Below are positions 25,378 through 35,566 of a stretch of 64,000 nt of DNA, piece after piece. Every line of letters starts with the position of its first letter. The first letter of the stretch is position 1. Below the pieces are notes generated by a model, which was not told the origin of the DNA, made no database searches, and saw only the letters and a program-made list of their open reading frames with translations. The stretch comes from Bacteroidales bacterium (lineage in GTDB: Bacteria > Bacteroidota > Bacteroidia > Bacteroidales > ML635J-15), in NCBI GenBank assembly GCA_017620015.1, contig JAFZRE010000033.1, forward strand, positions 82,530-146,529. The letters are read 5' to 3'. Both the position numbers and the translations under genes were made by a program.

Positions 25378-26574
25378 TTACCTAAATATTTCCACGGCCT
25401 TGTCGAAAATTCCGCTCAAATAGGCGAGTGTCATTCCATAGTTTGATATTGGAATGCCAGCATCAACAGCAGGCTTCAGCCTGTTCATCAGTTGTTTGCG
25501 TGTGACCATACAGCCTCCGCACTGAATAACCATAGCGTAGTCGGTAATCTTGTTGGGAATCTCATCAAGTCCTGCTACAAATGTGAAGGACAAGTCCTTG
25601 CCTGTGAATTTGCGCAGTCCGTTCGGGAGTTTAACACGGCCAATGTCTTCGCAGGAAACGTGATGGCTGCAACTTTCGAGCATCAGAATTCTGTCGCCGT
25701 CTTTCAAGTTGGAAATATGTGGAGTACCTTTCAGGTAGTTTGCAAAGTCGCCCTTGCTACGGGCAAGGACTATCGAAAAACTTGTCAGCGGAACATCGTT
25801 GGGAATCAAATTCTTAACCTTGTGGAACACCTGTGAGTCGGTTATGGCAAGGCGAGGCTTTATTCCACGTCGGAAAAATTCTTCTACTTCGGTATCCTGA
25901 ATAACAATTGCCATACTATGGTTGTCGAGGCAATCGCGGAGAACCTGTACCTGCGGCAGAATCATTCGTCCCTGCGGTGCTTCGCTGTCTATAGGCGTGA
26001 TTAGCAGCACAATGTCGTTGACATTTATGATGTCGCCAAGAAGCGAACCGAAGGTCCATGTGCTTTCCGGAGCAATCTGCTTTATTGTATCGAAAACGAG
26101 CTGTACATTGTCGCGGTTGGTTGTCGTAAAGCCGATTACGGGTACGTTGAACTCGTTCTCAAGGTCTGATTTAAGTTTGCTGTCGAGAGGAGCGAGGTCC
26201 GACTTGTTGTGAATTATGAAGAAAACGGTCTTTAGTTCCTTCAGCCTGCTGATGATTTTGCGCTCGTAGTCGCCAAACTCGTTGTTTGAAATCACAACTA
26301 TGGCGATGTCGATAATGTTTAGGGTTTCGAGCGACCTTTGGATTCTGAGCTGACCGGTTTCGCCTTCGTCATCGATTCCGGCGGTGTCAATGAATATCAC
26401 TGGCGCGTATCCGAGTATTTCAAACGAACGCTTTACGGGGTCGGTAGTCGTTCCCTTCAAGTCAGACACAATAGAAATATTTTGTCCAGACAGACAGTTG
26501 ATTAACGACGATTTTCCAACGTTTCGCCTGCCGTAGATCCCGATGTGCGGCTTATTGTCCTTTCCTTGTTTCAT
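25378..26574 (-). CDS. hydF: [FeFe]-hydrogenase maturation GTPase HydF
   Basis: 398 residues from ATG 26574. The GTPase domain has G1 GRRNVGKSS (15-23), the DTAG switch and NKSD for guanine. The C-terminal part holds the cluster ligands CSH, then 47 residues, then CGGC, the CxH-X(46-53)-CxxC pattern of HydF. HydF is the scaffold on which HydE and HydG build the two-iron subcluster before transfer to the hydrogenase. Neither HydE, HydG nor a hydrogenase gene is in the window. A thioesterase gene ends four bases upstream, so both are likely cotranscribed. Confidence 0.95.
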   Translation of the reverse strand: MKQGKDNKPHIGIYGRRNVGKSSLINCLSGQNISIVSDLKGTTTDPVKRSFEILGYAPVIFIDTAGIDDEGETGQLRIQRSLETLNIIDIAIVVISNNEFGDYERKIISRLKELKTVFFIIHNKSDLAPLDSKLKSDLENEFNVPVIGFTTTNRDNVQLVFDTIKQIAPESTWTFGSLLGDIINVNDIVLLITPIDSEAPQGRMILPQVQVLRDCLDNHSMAIVIQDTEVEEFFRRGIKPRLAITDSQVFHKVKNLIPNDVPLTSFSIVLARSKGDFANYLKGTPHISNLKDGDRILMLESCSHHVSCEDIGRVKLPNGLRKFTGKDLSFTFVAGLDEIPNKITDYAMVIQCGGCMVTRKQLMNRLKPAVDAGIPISNYGMTLAYLSGIFDKAVEIFR

Positions 26575-26578
26575 AATT

Positions 26579-26980
26579 TTACTTTTTGCAGTTGCATATT
26601 GCTTCGTATAGTTCTGGCAATCGCTTTGAAATTGCAATCGGGCGGTTATTCTCGATAAAGCAGTGGGTGCTTTGTGCCGTGCAGATTATCTTGTCGCCAA
26701 CACGCATAACGTATGAAATGTCGAACTTCAGTTCGCTCACGCTTGCCACCGAAACTTCGATTTCAATCACATCCTTAAATGTTGACGGGCGCTTGTAGTT
26801 ACAAGAAACCGCAACGACAGGGGAGAAGACTCCTTCTGCTTCAACCTTTTCAAAGCCAAATCCAATCTGGTCGAGCCAGTCAACGCGGGCTTCCTCCATA
26901 AAACGTATATAGTTTGAATGGTGAGTAACACCCATACGGTCACATTCGTAGTATTTTACCTCGTGTCTGTAAGTATGCAT
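26579..26980 (-). CDS. Acyl-CoA thioester hydrolase of the YbgC/FadM hot-dog family
   Basis: 133 residues. The motif YYECDRMGVTHHSNYIRFMEEAR near the N terminus carries the catalytic aspartate D14 and the active-site helix of 4-hydroxybenzoyl-CoA thioesterase-like hot-dog enzymes. It should hydrolyse acyl-CoA or acyl-carrier thioesters in the cytoplasm. The start is placed at ATG 26980, because the longer frame overlaps the end of yidC and its terminator. It is the first gene before hydF. Confidence 0.9.
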   Translation of the reverse strand: MHTYRHEVKYYECDRMGVTHHSNYIRFMEEARVDWLDQIGFGFEKVEAEGVFSPVVAVSCNYKRPSTFKDVIEIEVSVASVSELKFDISYVMRVGDKIICTAQSTHCFIENNRPIAISKRLPELYEAICNCKK

Positions 26981-27000
26981 AGCTTTAATTTTAATTGTTG

Positions 27001-27008
27001 CAAAGATA
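27001..27008 (-). promoter_or_regulatory. -7 element of the thioesterase-hydF operon
   Basis: TATCTTTG on the minus strand, 20 bp before the thioesterase ATG, is a perfect TAnnTTTG match. The usual TTTG further upstream is not evident, because that space holds the yidC terminator. Confidence 0.55.
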
Positions 27009-27019
27009 TGCTTTTTTTG

Positions 27020-27051
27020 AAAAAGGCACCGACTTGCGCCAATGCCTTTTT
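27020..27051 (-). terminator. Intrinsic terminator after yidC
   Basis: AAAAAGGCA and TGCCTTTTT pair around a 14-nt loop, 18 bp beyond the yidC stop. On the minus strand the stem ends in a T-run. Confidence 0.75.
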
Positions 27052-27069
27052 CACTTACTAACTTGTCAT

Positions 27070-29037
27070 TTATTTTCTTTTCTGTTGCTTTCTCAATTCT
27101 TCCTGCTGTCTTTTTGAGGCTTCTTCGAGACGCTGCATCCACTTCGATTTCTTCTTCGGCTTGTTCTTGTTGGCTTCCATCTGTGCAAGAAGTTTGTCCT
27201 CTTTTACTACGAATCGCTGGATAATCCAAGTCTGCAAAATGCTGAACAGGTTGGCCAACAGGTAGTAGTAGCTCAAACCTGACGAGTACTTGTTGAACCA
27301 CAACAGCATCAGTACAGGCATCATCCACATCATAACCTTCATTCCAGGCATCGAGTTGCTTGGATTCTGGCTGCTTGTCATCTTCTGCTGTACAAACATC
27401 GAGATTGCCATAAGCAAGGCAAACAAACTGACGTGATTACCATAAAGCGATGAAATTATAGGAATGTTTGTGCTCCACTCCAATATTGCATCGTATGACG
27501 AAAGGTCTGATGCCCAAAGGAATGGCTGCTGGCGCAATTCGATTGAGGCAGGGAAGAAGCGGAACATTGCAATAAGTATCGGGAACTGTAACAACAACGG
27601 CAGACAACCACCCATCGGACTTACGCCCGCCTTCTGGTAGAGGCTCATCTGTGCCTGCTGGCGTTCCATTTCCTTGCCCTTCGGGTACTTTGCTGCAATT
27701 TCGTCAAGTTGCGGCTTCAGTACACGCATCTTTGCTGTTGACATATACGACTTGTAGGTGAGCGGGAAAAGAACCAACTTTATTATTATGGTCATCAGCA
27801 GAATGATGATGCCATAGTTGGCAATTCCACGACCCAACAGGTTGAACATCGGGATGATGGCGTACTTGTTAACCCAGCCGAAAATTCCCCAGCCCAGCGG
27901 GATGACCTTTTCCATATCCATATCGTTGCCATCCTTGTCGGTGTATTCCTTCAGCAACGAGTACTTGTTCGGGCCAAAATAGAAGCTGAAATCCTTTGAC
28001 ACCTTGTTCTCGTCGGGAAGTTCGAGGAAGAAATCCGACTGGAAGGTCTTCAAGGCTCTTGGATTGTCATTTTCGTTAAGTTTTACCAGCGAAATTTTCG
28101 GGTCACCCAATGCGTTGTCCTTGGAAATCAAGATAGAGGAGAAGAACTGCTGCTTGTAGGCAATCCACTGTGCGCTTCCCTTTGTGTCGTAGCTGTCGGC
28201 ATCCTTCATTTCGTTGAGGTTCTCGATTTCCTCGTCCGACATACGCATAAAAATGGTAGTGTTGTTCGATTCCCAGTCGCGACCTCTTTCCAGTGCAAAC
28301 ACATCAACGTACCACTGCATTCTGGTGCTGGTGTTGTCCTTGATTTCGTCCTTCAGACCAACAAGGTTGAGGCTGAAGTCCATCATATAGTCGTCGGGAT
28401 GGATAACGTAGTTGTACTCAATGTATTTGCCTGCCTCGGCATTCAGACGCATAACGAAACTTAAGTCGTTTTCGCCAACCTTTATGGTGTCGCCGGTTGG
28501 TGTCTTTCCTCCAGCCAACATCGGCTCGAAATACATATTGTTGGTAACCAACGGCTTTCCGCTAACAGACAATACCACGCCAAATGTTGAATTTTCGTCG
28601 TTCTCAAACAGCACAAGAGGTTCCTTGTTGAATGTGACATAGTCCTTCAACTGTACGGAATAGATTTTTCCGCCCTTGTTTAAGAAGGTGATTATCATCT
28701 TGTTGTTCTCGATAACGGTAAACTTGTTTTCGCCATTTACCGCCTTCGCGAAAATGCCGTGCTCGTTGCGGAGCTTTACGTTCTTGATAGAATCTATTTG
28801 TTCTGGGCTTAATGTGTCGGCCATTGCAGAGGCTTCCTTTTCTGCTTTTTCAGCTTCTTCCTTAAGCAGTTCGGCGGCAACTCTGGCTTCTTCTTCCTTC
28901 ACCATCTGCTCGTGTGCAATGGAATCCTGCACGCGCTGACGTTCCGCAATCTCCTCCTTGCTCGGACGGGACAGGAACATATAGCCAATCAGCAGTACGC
29001 TTATGATTACAAGCCCAATAATCGTATTTTTATCCAT
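27070..29037 (-). CDS. yidC: Membrane protein insertase
   Basis: 655 residues, normal for the Bacteroidetes form. An N-terminal membrane anchor (IIGLVIISVLLIGYMFL) is followed by a charged linker with coiled-coil character, a large periplasmic beta domain and the C-terminal five-helix insertase core (LVLFPLTYKSYMSTAKMRVLKPQ to SYYYLLANLFSILQTWIIQRF). The tail is lysine-rich, as needed for ribosome contact. It inserts inner-membrane proteins with or without SecYEG. It lies 3 bp after pyrG, a pairing common in this phylum. Confidence 0.97.
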   Translation of the reverse strand: MDKNTIIGLVIISVLLIGYMFLSRPSKEEIAERQRVQDSIAHEQMVKEEEARVAAELLKEEAEKAEKEASAMADTLSPEQIDSIKNVKLRNEHGIFAKAVNGENKFTVIENNKMIITFLNKGGKIYSVQLKDYVTFNKEPLVLFENDENSTFGVVLSVSGKPLVTNNMYFEPMLAGGKTPTGDTIKVGENDLSFVMRLNAEAGKYIEYNYVIHPDDYMMDFSLNLVGLKDEIKDNTSTRMQWYVDVFALERGRDWESNNTTIFMRMSDEEIENLNEMKDADSYDTKGSAQWIAYKQQFFSSILISKDNALGDPKISLVKLNENDNPRALKTFQSDFFLELPDENKVSKDFSFYFGPNKYSLLKEYTDKDGNDMDMEKVIPLGWGIFGWVNKYAIIPMFNLLGRGIANYGIIILLMTIIIKLVLFPLTYKSYMSTAKMRVLKPQLDEIAAKYPKGKEMERQQAQMSLYQKAGVSPMGGCLPLLLQFPILIAMFRFFPASIELRQQPFLWASDLSSYDAILEWSTNIPIISSLYGNHVSLFALLMAISMFVQQKMTSSQNPSNSMPGMKVMMWMMPVLMLLWFNKYSSGLSYYYLLANLFSILQTWIIQRFVVKEDKLLAQMEANKNKPKKKSKWMQRLEEASKRQQEELRKQQKRK

Positions 29038-29040
29038 ATA

Positions 29041-30657
<1,617 letters not shown>

Positions 30658-32979
30658 TTAGAATGTAAAGTTCAACCCAAAGCTCGGCATAATCGGCAAC
30701 TGGTTGACGCGGTTATACTCAAGCCTATCAAAGTAAAATATATTTTGTCTGTTGTAAACGTTGGTTACACCAAGGTTAAGTTCCAACTTCATGTTATGCT
30801 CGAAAGCAAACACCTTGTTAATCGTCAAATCAAGACGATGGTAGTTTGGAAGTCTACCCGTATTGAGTTCCGAGTATGCAACTCCCAAAGTTCCGTTGTT
30901 CGACCAGTACTGCGTGTTGATTCCGCCAGTAAAATCAACATTTTCGTACAATGCCGATGTGAGCGTGAACGGGAATCCTGAACCATAGTTCCATCTTGCA
31001 CTTGCACTCCACGAATTATTTTTACCGAACTTGTATGTTGCTACAAGGTTCACATTGTGCCGGCGGTCGTAGTTTGGCGCGTATGTTTCAACACCATCGT
31101 TACGGCGCACCCAGCCAAGAGAATAAACTGCCCAGACGTACCATTTCTCGGTGTCGTACTTCAACAGGAAGTCAACGCCGTAGGCATATCCCGATTCAAC
31201 AAGGAAATCCTTCTTCTGGTAGTCGGGACGGAACGAATTTGCCGCATTGTCGTCATAAATCTTGTTGCGGTTGATTGTGGTTATCTGGTCGAAATTCTTC
31301 AGGTAGCCTTCAACGTTTAGATTCAACGAATTGACGATGTCCCATTCAAAACCGAAAATGATATGTTCCGACTTTTGAAGTTTTGTTTTCAGAATTTCAC
31401 CCTTGTACGTATCTGGCATACTTGGAAGATTTCCGCTGAGGAAACCATAGAATAGGTTCACCACATCGCGGTCGCTGTTGGCAGCAACCAAGTTTTGCGA
31501 ATATAAGCCTGCTGCAAGTTTCAGCCTGAATTTTTCGACCACGTTGTATTTTACTCCAAGTCGTGGTTCTGGCGAAACGGAACCCATTGATGCATAGTAA
31601 TGTAGCCTAAATCCGGGTTCTATGACAACGCTACCGAGGTTCCACTTGTATTTTGCAAAAGCTGCAAGTTCGGTACTGTATTCTTCCTGTGAAAGTTCGC
31701 GTCCCACAGAGTTAAAATAATCGTAATCAGTTCCAAAGCCGAGCATTTCAAGCCCCCATGTGAAATCGTTCTTTCCCATGTGGTAGATAAAGTCCAAACC
31801 TACGTTAAAGCCGTTGATTGAACTTGCGCTTGGATAATTCTGCAAAGCCTGCATCGAAATTGCATAGTTGGAGTAGGATACGTGCGCTTTTATCAGCATC
31901 GATGAACTTGGCGGCACGATAGAAATGTTTCCGCCGACACCGAATGTGCGCCAATGCAAGTCGCTCAATCCCTGATAACTAACATTATCATTGAAGTTGA
32001 ATCCAAATAGGTTCACACGGCTTCCGCCTGGTGATGCCAACGAAAGTTTTCCGTAAACATCAGTGAAGTTGAAAGGCAATCCAGCGCCGTCATTGATATA
32101 CCTATATATATATTTAGACGCCTGTTCAAGATAAGACGTCTTTGCCGAAACAATATACGACAAGCTTGTCTTTCCTTCCTTGAACTTCACAATAGGACCT
32201 TCGAGCATAAGTTTTGCACCGAAAGTGCTTGCCGAAAACTTACCGCCGAATTTCTTGGCGTTGCCATCCTTCATTGTTATGTCCATAACCGACGACGACC
32301 TTCCGCCATATTCAGCATTAAACCCGCCTGTATAAACGTCAGCGTTCCTGATGATGTCGGAGTCGAAAACAGAGAACAGACCGATAGAGTGGAAAGGATT
32401 GTAAATTGTCATTCCGTCGAGAAGCACAAGGTTCTGGATATTGGAACCACCTCTGATATAAAGCTGTCCTCCTTGGTCGCCAGTGAATGTCACACCGGGA
32501 AGCACCTGAAGGAACTGGGCAATATCTGGTTCGCCACCTACAGATGGTAACTGCTTTATCTGGGTAGGAGAGACCTTGATAATAGAAGCCCTTACCTGTG
32601 TCATTTGTTCCTCTCGTTCTGCCGAGACAACCGTTTCCTGAAGTATCACCGCCGACTTCACCATCATGAAGTTTTTTGATACAAGTTGCCCTTCCTTTGC
32701 AATGGTAAATTCTTCTGTCAAGTCGGTGTATCCCAAGTATGTTATCGTAACAGAATGCGTTCCGACAGGAATTTTAGGAATAGAAAAATATCCGTTTGCA
32801 TCGGTTGACGCTCCCAATGTTGTGCCATTCACAGGAATTGACACGTTTGCAAACATACAAGGCTCGCCATTTTCCTTGTCGAGGACAAAGCCTTTCAGCG
32901 TTCCGTGCTGGGGAAAAAGCATAGTTGCGTTCGTTACAAACGCAACTATTAATATCAAGAATTTCAATGCTTTATTCAT
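30658..32979 (-). CDS. TonB-dependent receptor with an N-terminal carboxypeptidase-regulatory-like domain
   Basis: 773 residues from ATG 32979, which is followed by a signal peptide (MNKALKFLILIVAFVTNATMLF). Next come a beta-sandwich domain (TLKGFVLDKENGEPCMFANVSI to YLGYTDLTEEF), a plug domain with GGEPDIAQFLQVLPGV and YIRGGSNIQNLVLLDGMTIYNP, and a 22-strand barrel ending in phenylalanine. It is an outer-membrane importer energised by TonB; no SusD partner is adjacent, so glycan uptake is not indicated. Its ATG overlaps the DUF349 stop by 8 bp, suggesting coupled translation with an unrelated cytoplasmic protein. Confidence 0.92.
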   Translation of the reverse strand: MNKALKFLILIVAFVTNATMLFPQHGTLKGFVLDKENGEPCMFANVSIPVNGTTLGASTDANGYFSIPKIPVGTHSVTITYLGYTDLTEEFTIAKEGQLVSKNFMMVKSAVILQETVVSAEREEQMTQVRASIIKVSPTQIKQLPSVGGEPDIAQFLQVLPGVTFTGDQGGQLYIRGGSNIQNLVLLDGMTIYNPFHSIGLFSVFDSDIIRNADVYTGGFNAEYGGRSSSVMDITMKDGNAKKFGGKFSASTFGAKLMLEGPIVKFKEGKTSLSYIVSAKTSYLEQASKYIYRYINDGAGLPFNFTDVYGKLSLASPGGSRVNLFGFNFNDNVSYQGLSDLHWRTFGVGGNISIVPPSSSMLIKAHVSYSNYAISMQALQNYPSASSINGFNVGLDFIYHMGKNDFTWGLEMLGFGTDYDYFNSVGRELSQEEYSTELAAFAKYKWNLGSVVIEPGFRLHYYASMGSVSPEPRLGVKYNVVEKFRLKLAAGLYSQNLVAANSDRDVVNLFYGFLSGNLPSMPDTYKGEILKTKLQKSEHIIFGFEWDIVNSLNLNVEGYLKNFDQITTINRNKIYDDNAANSFRPDYQKKDFLVESGYAYGVDFLLKYDTEKWYVWAVYSLGWVRRNDGVETYAPNYDRRHNVNLVATYKFGKNNSWSASARWNYGSGFPFTLTSALYENVDFTGGINTQYWSNNGTLGVAYSELNTGRLPNYHRLDLTINKVFAFEHNMKLELNLGVTNVYNRQNIFYFDRLEYNRVNQLPIMPSFGLNFTF

Positions 32980-34933
32980 TGCTTGTTCCTTTAAGTTCTC
33001 TTTCTGCAATGTCTATCGCTTTTTTCTTGTCCTTCAGTACTGCAATTTCGTTTTTAATCTTCTCTATCTTCTTCTTGAACTCCTTTACAATCGAATCGGA
33101 ACCGCTGGAGAAGAAGCCAAGATTGTTTTCAATCTGGGCAATTTCAACAGTCAAGTCCTGAATTTTATGTACGATTGCGCTTCTTTCTTTCTGCAAAGCC
33201 GATACTTCGCCACTTTCCTTCAACATTTCAACTTGTGTGTTGAATGCAGAAAGTTCCAAGTCATTGCGGTTCAAGTTTATAGTGGCAAAAATCTTGTCAA
33301 CAGCTTCCTTGAACTCCTTGTATAGACGGTCTTTGTCGGCAGAAGCAACATAGCCAATTTCGTTCCATCTTGTACGGAACTCCTTGATTTTCTCAACATT
33401 CAGAGCCTGATCTTCAACAGGAACGTATGCCTTGACTTCAGAAATTAGGTTTTCCTTTTTTTCGAGGTTCATCTGGTGTTCGGCCTCTATGTTTGAATAG
33501 AACTGGCTCTTTGCATCGAAGAACTTATTGCAAGCTGCACGGAAACGTCCCCAAATCTGGTCGGAATGTTTCTTTGGAGCTGGCCCGATTTCCTTCCATT
33601 TCTTCTGGAGATCGTAGAACATTTCGGTAGTCTTCTTCCAGTCTGTGCTGTCCTGCAACGATTCGGCAGTTACGCACAGTTCGGTTTTCTTGCGAAGGTT
33701 TTCCTCCAGGTCGCTGTTCATCCTGTCGAAATATTCCTTCTTGAGGTCGAAGAACTTATTGCACGAAGTTCTGAACCTTTCGTATATTTCGGTATTGACA
33801 GCAGTAGGAACCATACCTATGGTCTTCCACAAAGCCTGAAGTTCAAGAACTTTCTGCGAAGCCACAACCCAATCCTTGCCGTTAGTAGGCAAAGCATCGT
33901 CGGCTACCATTGCTTCAATTCTTTCGCAAAGCAGTACCTTCTGTTCATAGTTGGCCTCACGTTCCGACTTCTGCTTCTCGTTGTATTCTTTAAAGTTGTT
34001 GAATATCTTGGTGCGAACCTCATTGAACCTATCCCAGATTTCCTCGCGCTTGTCGTTTGGAACCGGACCTATTTCCTTCCACTCGTTGAAAAGTTCAATC
34101 GACTTGCGGTAAGCGGTAATAATGTTGGTTTCAAGCAGAAGTTCTTCCATTTTTTCGCAGAGTGAAATCTTCTGTTCAAGATTCTTCTTGTAATCAAGTT
34201 CACGAAGTTCACGGTTAATTTTCAGCAAGTTATAGTAGTTGGAAACGTGCATCTGGTAATTTTCCCAAAGTTCCTTGTTCTTTTCTGCGGGAACCATACC
34301 TATTTCGCTCCATTCCTTCTGCAATGCGCGGAAATCGTTGTATGACTGTGCAACCGACTCACTGTTGCCCAACTGTTTGATTTTCTCTATTATAGCAAGT
34401 TTCTTCTCGTAATTCTTTTCCTTTATTTCTTCCTGACGGCGCATACGTTCTTCACGTTGCTTGCGGTAGTCTTCCATAAGTTCCTTGAAGTAGTCTTCTG
34501 TCGGATCCTTAGGCATCTCTATTTCAACGCCTTCGCCAGCCTTCTCACGTAGTTCGCGTTTGAGGTTTTCGTGGTCTTCGCGCTGTCTTTCAAAATACAG
34601 TTTGCGGAGAATGTCAATTTCCTTCTTGCAGTCTTCCTTCTCTGAATCGTGTACATAGTAACGGATTTTCTCAAGGATTTCCTCCTTGTTAAGACCAGCA
34701 AAATCTGCTTCGGTAACTTCAGGCTCCTTTACTTCGGGCTTAGCTTCAACTATGGGTTCTTGCTCAGGCACGATTTCCTGTGGTACATCGGCTAATGGTT
34801 CAGCAACCGGTTCTTCAAACTTTGGTTCTGCATCCTGTGCTACCTGTTCAACTTCTGAAACAACCTGTGTTTCAATGTTTTCATTCTCGATAGAGTTCTC
34901 AATAGAGTTCTCGGTGTTTAATAATTCGTCCAT
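32972..34933 (-). CDS. DUF349 domain protein
   Basis: 653 residues. A disordered acidic N terminus (about 1-75, rich in E, V and P) is followed by at least five DUF349 repeats with the signature W-x-x-I-G-x-(V/A)-P and W-x-R-F, such as WKEIGPVPNDKREEIWDRF and WKEIGPAPKKHSDQIWGRF, and then a C-terminal coiled coil. Cytoplasmic; the role in Bacteroidetes is unknown. It is the first gene of the operon that runs to yidC. The 329-bp gap upstream holds a palindromic repeat and the DUF721 promoter but no gene. Confidence 0.9.
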   Translation of the reverse strand: MDELLNTENSIENSIENENIETQVVSEVEQVAQDAEPKFEEPVAEPLADVPQEIVPEQEPIVEAKPEVKEPEVTEADFAGLNKEEILEKIRYYVHDSEKEDCKKEIDILRKLYFERQREDHENLKRELREKAGEGVEIEMPKDPTEDYFKELMEDYRKQREERMRRQEEIKEKNYEKKLAIIEKIKQLGNSESVAQSYNDFRALQKEWSEIGMVPAEKNKELWENYQMHVSNYYNLLKINRELRELDYKKNLEQKISLCEKMEELLLETNIITAYRKSIELFNEWKEIGPVPNDKREEIWDRFNEVRTKIFNNFKEYNEKQKSEREANYEQKVLLCERIEAMVADDALPTNGKDWVVASQKVLELQALWKTIGMVPTAVNTEIYERFRTSCNKFFDLKKEYFDRMNSDLEENLRKKTELCVTAESLQDSTDWKKTTEMFYDLQKKWKEIGPAPKKHSDQIWGRFRAACNKFFDAKSQFYSNIEAEHQMNLEKKENLISEVKAYVPVEDQALNVEKIKEFRTRWNEIGYVASADKDRLYKEFKEAVDKIFATINLNRNDLELSAFNTQVEMLKESGEVSALQKERSAIVHKIQDLTVEIAQIENNLGFFSSGSDSIVKEFKKKIEKIKNEIAVLKDKKKAIDIAERELKGTSNE

Positions 34934-35027
34934 AAATAGAATAATTAAGTGTGTATTAAATTATAATGTCAACCGTAAAAAACGGCTGAAGAGTAAAAAT
35001 TCCCATTTTATGGCATACAAAAGGGCA

Positions 35028-35044
35028 GACGACTGCAAATCGTC
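35028..35044. repeat. Short palindrome in the DUF349-DUF721 gap
   Basis: GACGA-CTGCAAA-TCGTC, in the context GGGCAGACGACTGCAAATCG then TCCTAC. It looks like a worn copy of the GTAG...CTAC hairpins found elsewhere in the window. The rest of the gap 34934-35262 is AT-rich and shows no gene. Confidence 0.4.
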
Positions 35045-35233
35045 CTACATTGAACTGTTTTTCAATAAATTCCAACATGCTATACATCCCTTCTGCAAGC
35101 AAATTTTATTATAAACTCAAATTCAATTTTAAAAATGCGAAGGTAACTAATATTGTGGGATTGGCAAAGAAATATTCCTTATTTAATTTATGAACAACGC
35201 TTTTTTTTTATTTTAGAATAATGGAATATGTTA

Positions 35234-35241
35234 TATCTTTG
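35234..35241 (+). promoter_or_regulatory. -7 element before DUF721-hutI
   Basis: TATCTTTG is a perfect TAnnTTTG, 21 bp before the ATG at 35263. A TTTTA at the expected distance is the only candidate -33 element. Confidence 0.5.
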
Positions 35242-35262
35242 CAACCCTTAAAGAAATGTTAA

Positions 35263-35556
35263 ATGGACAGGCAGGGAAACGAACAAGTCGGCTCATTGTT
35301 ATCAGCAGTAATTGCTTCTAATCCTAAGTTTGCAGAAAACTATTGCAAATACAAGATTAAGTCGCAATGGCGTGATATTTCGGGCGAATATGTTGCCAAT
35401 GCCACCGAGGACATTTCTTTTGAAGGACGTAAAATGTTTGTGAAAGTGAAGTCGTCCATAATAAGGAGCGAAATGCTACAGATTCGCAGGCAGTTGGTTT
35501 ACCGCATCAACCAGACGGTAGGTGCAAATATAATTGACGAATTGATTGTAAGATAA
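35263..35556 (+). CDS. DUF721 (DciA-like) protein
   Basis: 97 residues. The order LLSAVIASNPKFAENY, WRDISGEYVANAT, FVKVKSSIIRSEMLQIRRQLVYRIN and IIDELIVR matches DUF721 proteins, the KH-like domain of DciA. DciA loads the replicative helicase in many bacteria without DnaC; for this short Bacteroidetes form that role is an inference. It precedes hutI by 10 bp. Confidence 0.88.
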   Translation: MDRQGNEQVGSLLSAVIASNPKFAENYCKYKIKSQWRDISGEYVANATEDISFEGRKMFVKVKSSIIRSEMLQIRRQLVYRINQTVGANIIDELIVR

Positions 35557-35566
35557 CATAATAGAA

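Noticed and set aside
26981..27328. N-terminal extension of the thioesterase frame to 27328
   Set aside because: It overlaps the yidC end and terminator, and the extension is low-complexity; the family start is at 26980.
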